Source: Bacteroides sp. (GTDB lineage Bacteria > Bacteroidota > Bacteroidia > Bacteroidales > Bacteroidaceae). From it: DNA of 15,933 nt. The position numbers and the translations under genes are program-made. Where the stretch lies: positions 1 to 15,933 of the forward strand of contig JASLIW010000031.1 in assembly GCA_030152865.1 (NCBI GenBank), given 5' to 3'. Positions 14,809 through 15,933 of the stretch are shown here, piece after piece (the stretch's first letter is position 1; each line of letters starts with the position of its first letter). The notes beneath the pieces are model-generated. The model was not told the origin of the DNA and made no database searches. It saw nothing but the letters and a program-made list of their open reading frames with translations.

Positions 14809-14843
14809 GTAATAACTCCCAGAGAAATTCCCCAGTAAATATA

Positions 14844-15230
14844 TTAACGTTTACTGAACTGGAATTTTCTACGAGCTCCTGGTTGACCTGGTTTCTTACG
14901 TTCAACTGAACGAGGATCACGAGTCATGAAGCCATCCTTACGAAGAACTGCTTTGTCTTCTGGATTAATTTTAACTAATGCACGAGCAATAGCTAAACGT
15001 AGAGCTTGAGATTGACCAGTGAAACCACCACCATTTAAGTTAACCTTGATATCGTATTTATCAGAAACACCAATGGTTTCTAATGGTTGTTTTACTACAT
15101 ATTGAAGAATACCTGATGGAAAATAATCATTCAAGTCTTTCTTGTTGATAGTAATTTTCCCAGTACCTTCGCTTACGAAAATTCGAGCGATAGCTCGTTT
15201 ACGTCTTCCTAATGCGTTTACTACTTCCAT
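14844..15230 (-). CDS. rpsI: 30S ribosomal protein S9 (uS9)
   Basis: S9 is a small-subunit head protein whose C-terminal tail reaches the P-site tRNA. All landmarks are visible in 128 residues: ALGRRKRAIARIFV (6-19), the signature NGGGFTGQSQALRLAIARAL (66-85) and the basic tail DPRSVERKKPGQPGARRKF ending in QFSKR (105-128), whose final Ser-Lys-Arg is nearly invariant. The length is normal. It starts 5 nt after the rplM stop, the near-universal rplM-rpsI pairing. Confidence 0.98.
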   Translation of the reverse strand: MEVVNALGRRKRAIARIFVSEGTGKITINKKDLNDYFPSGILQYVVKQPLETIGVSDKYDIKVNLNGGGFTGQSQALRLAIARALVKINPEDKAVLRKDGFMTRDPRSVERKKPGQPGARRKFQFSKR

Positions 15231-15235
15231 CTCTA

Positions 15236-15697
15236 TTATTTAAGTGCGTTTAAATCAATTAATTTAGGGTTTTGAGCCTCATGTTTATGTTCGCTACCAA
15301 CGTATACATAAAGATTAGTCATCATCTTAGCTCCTAATTTGTTCTTAGGTAGCATACCCTTAACTACTTTTCTAATTAATCTCTCATCTCCGTTTACTTT
15401 TGATTTCAAATCAGCAGGAGAAAATTTTGTTTGACCACCTGGGTAACCTGAGTATTTCAAATAAACTCTATCTTCCCATTTAGCGCCAGACATTTTAACC
15501 TTATCAATATTGATAATGATTACATTGTCTCCACAGTCAACATGAGGTGTGAAATTAACTTTGTGCTTACCTCTTAATAATTTAGCAACCTTAGAACCTA
15601 AACGCCCCAAAATTTGGTCAGTAGCGTCTACAATTACCCATTCTTTGGTAACTGTTTCTTTGTTTGCAGAAATGGTCTTGTAACTTAAAGTATCCAC
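15236..15697 (-). CDS. rplM: 50S ribosomal protein L13 (uL13), GTG start
   Basis: L13 is an early-assembling large-subunit protein. The 153 residues include EWVIVDATDQILGRLGSKVA (19-38), LLRGKHKVNFTPHVDCGDNV (40-59), the YSGYPGG loop (82-88) and VKGMLPKNKLG (112-122), with a normal C-terminus (HEAQNPKLIDLNALK). The initiation codon is GTG at 15697, giving fMet-Asp-Thr-Leu-Ser-Tyr-Lys, the usual L13 beginning in Bacteroidales; no in-frame ATG fits better. It is first in the ribosomal cluster, with a leader of about 115-120 nt behind a near-consensus promoter. Confidence 0.97.
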   Translation of the reverse strand: MDTLSYKTISANKETVTKEWVIVDATDQILGRLGSKVAKLLRGKHKVNFTPHVDCGDNVIIINIDKVKMSGAKWEDRVYLKYSGYPGGQTKFSPADLKSKVNGDERLIRKVVKGMLPKNKLGAKMMTNLYVYVGSEHKHEAQNPKLIDLNALK

Positions 15698-15699
15698 TC

Positions 15700-15816
15700 T
15701 TAAAATATTTTTAATTTGTTACTACTAAATAGCTCATTACTAGATAGCTCTCCTCGGACAAAGAGAGTTAACCAGCTGAACTTAGATATTTTACTCTGTA
15801 ATCGAGATAATAATCG
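15700..15816 (-). promoter_or_regulatory. Candidate structured 5' leader of rplM-rpsI
   Basis: Between the promoter and the GTG lies an untranslated region of about 115 nt. Two adjacent 15-nt copies, GAGCTATCTAGTAAT and GAGCTATTTAGTAGT (15750-15721 on the minus strand, 13 of 15 identical), sit 22 nt before the GTG. The first copy overlaps a hairpin CTCTC/GAGAG with a 10-nt loop (15767-15748), so the two may compete. Ribosomal-protein leaders often mediate autoregulation; an L13 leader is known in Firmicutes, but I cannot tell whether this one is related. Confidence 0.4.
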
Positions 15817-15821
15817 GTCTG

Positions 15822-15852
15822 CAAAAGTACGGTTTATATTTTGAACTTCAAA
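15822..15852 (-). promoter_or_regulatory. Promoter of the rplM-rpsI-rpsB-tsf cluster
   Basis: The minus strand has TTTG at 15852-15849, exactly 19 nt, then TACTTTTG at 15829-15822. This is a full match to the Bacteroidota -33/-7 consensus TTTG/TAnnTTTG. Transcription should begin near 15815. The -33 box lies within a perfect 7+1+7 inverted repeat (15839-15853) and within a tandem TTTTGAAG repeat. Confidence 0.8.
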
Positions 15853-15933
15853 ACTTCAAAAACCTTTTTTTCGTCTAATTGCTAAGGACATAATCTAATA
15901 ATCAGATAGAAACGAATGTGCAGTCAAAACAAT

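Noticed and set aside
14729..14920. A 63-codon minus-strand open frame across the rpsI end and the spacer
   Set aside because: It lies in another frame of rpsI, has no recognisable protein pattern, and rpsI is certain on that strand.
15861..15933. Possible gene or divergent promoter at the right edge
   Set aside because: No open frame of note and no TAnnTTTG box on the plus strand; only AT-rich sequence upstream of the rplM promoter is seen.

Overview
The window looks like an AT-rich chromosomal segment from a member of the Bacteroidota, most likely order Bacteroidales (Bacteroides/Parabacteroides/Porphyromonas-like). The evidence is the protein wording of Rex, Mrp, L13, S2 and MnmA, the rplM-rpsI-rpsB-tsf order, the lack of strong Shine-Dalgarno sequences, and several TAnnTTTG -7 promoter boxes. 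I cannot name the genus. No mobile element, CRISPR array, rRNA or tRNA is visible, and no stretch over 300 bases lacks a gene. The content is mostly conserved housekeeping; I did not find a convincing new multi-gene system.

Layout. (1) 1-3574, plus strand: the tail of a TolC-like outer-membrane channel, an HlyD-type adaptor and two ABC-2-type permeases. This is a tripartite exporter with no ATPase gene visible. It ends at a 36-bp perfect palindrome (3571-3606) that probably terminates transcription from both sides. (2) 3631-10511, minus strand: a tight seven-gene run in the order mnmA, exported subtilisin-like protease, xseA, xseB, ilvE, trmB, mrp. The first three junctions overlap and the rest are 8-35 nt apart; a TAnnTTTG box lies just upstream of mnmA. 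(3) 10571-12366, minus strand: rex, a divergent fumarylacetoacetate-hydrolase-family gene, and ispF, followed by a terminator hairpin. (4) 12512-12859, plus strand: a YciH/SUI1 translation factor divergent from rex. A 13-bp-stem hairpin separates it from tsf. (5) 12920-15852, minus strand: the ribosomal cluster rplM-rpsI-rpsB-tsf, behind a near-consensus Bacteroidota promoter (TTTG, 19 nt, TACTTTTG) and a leader of about 115-120 nt.

How the genes work together. Block 5 and yciH serve translation. mnmA and trmB modify tRNA (2-thiouridine at the wobble position; m7G46). xseA/xseB form exonuclease VII. ilvE, ispF and mrp serve branched-chain amino acids, isoprenoid precursors and (classically) Fe-S assembly. 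Rex links local transcription to NADH/NAD+.

Points most worth a second look: an Mrp with no cysteine at all; an FAH-family protein lacking an expected metal-ligand glutamate; a two-tier hairpin between rpsB and tsf; a tandem 15-nt near-repeat in the rplM leader; an inverted repeat over the rplM -33 box; and an exported protease translationally coupled to tRNA and DNA enzymes. For rex, yciH and ispF I chose internal ATG starts, because the longer frames open with TTG and, for rex and yciH, would swallow the promoter.
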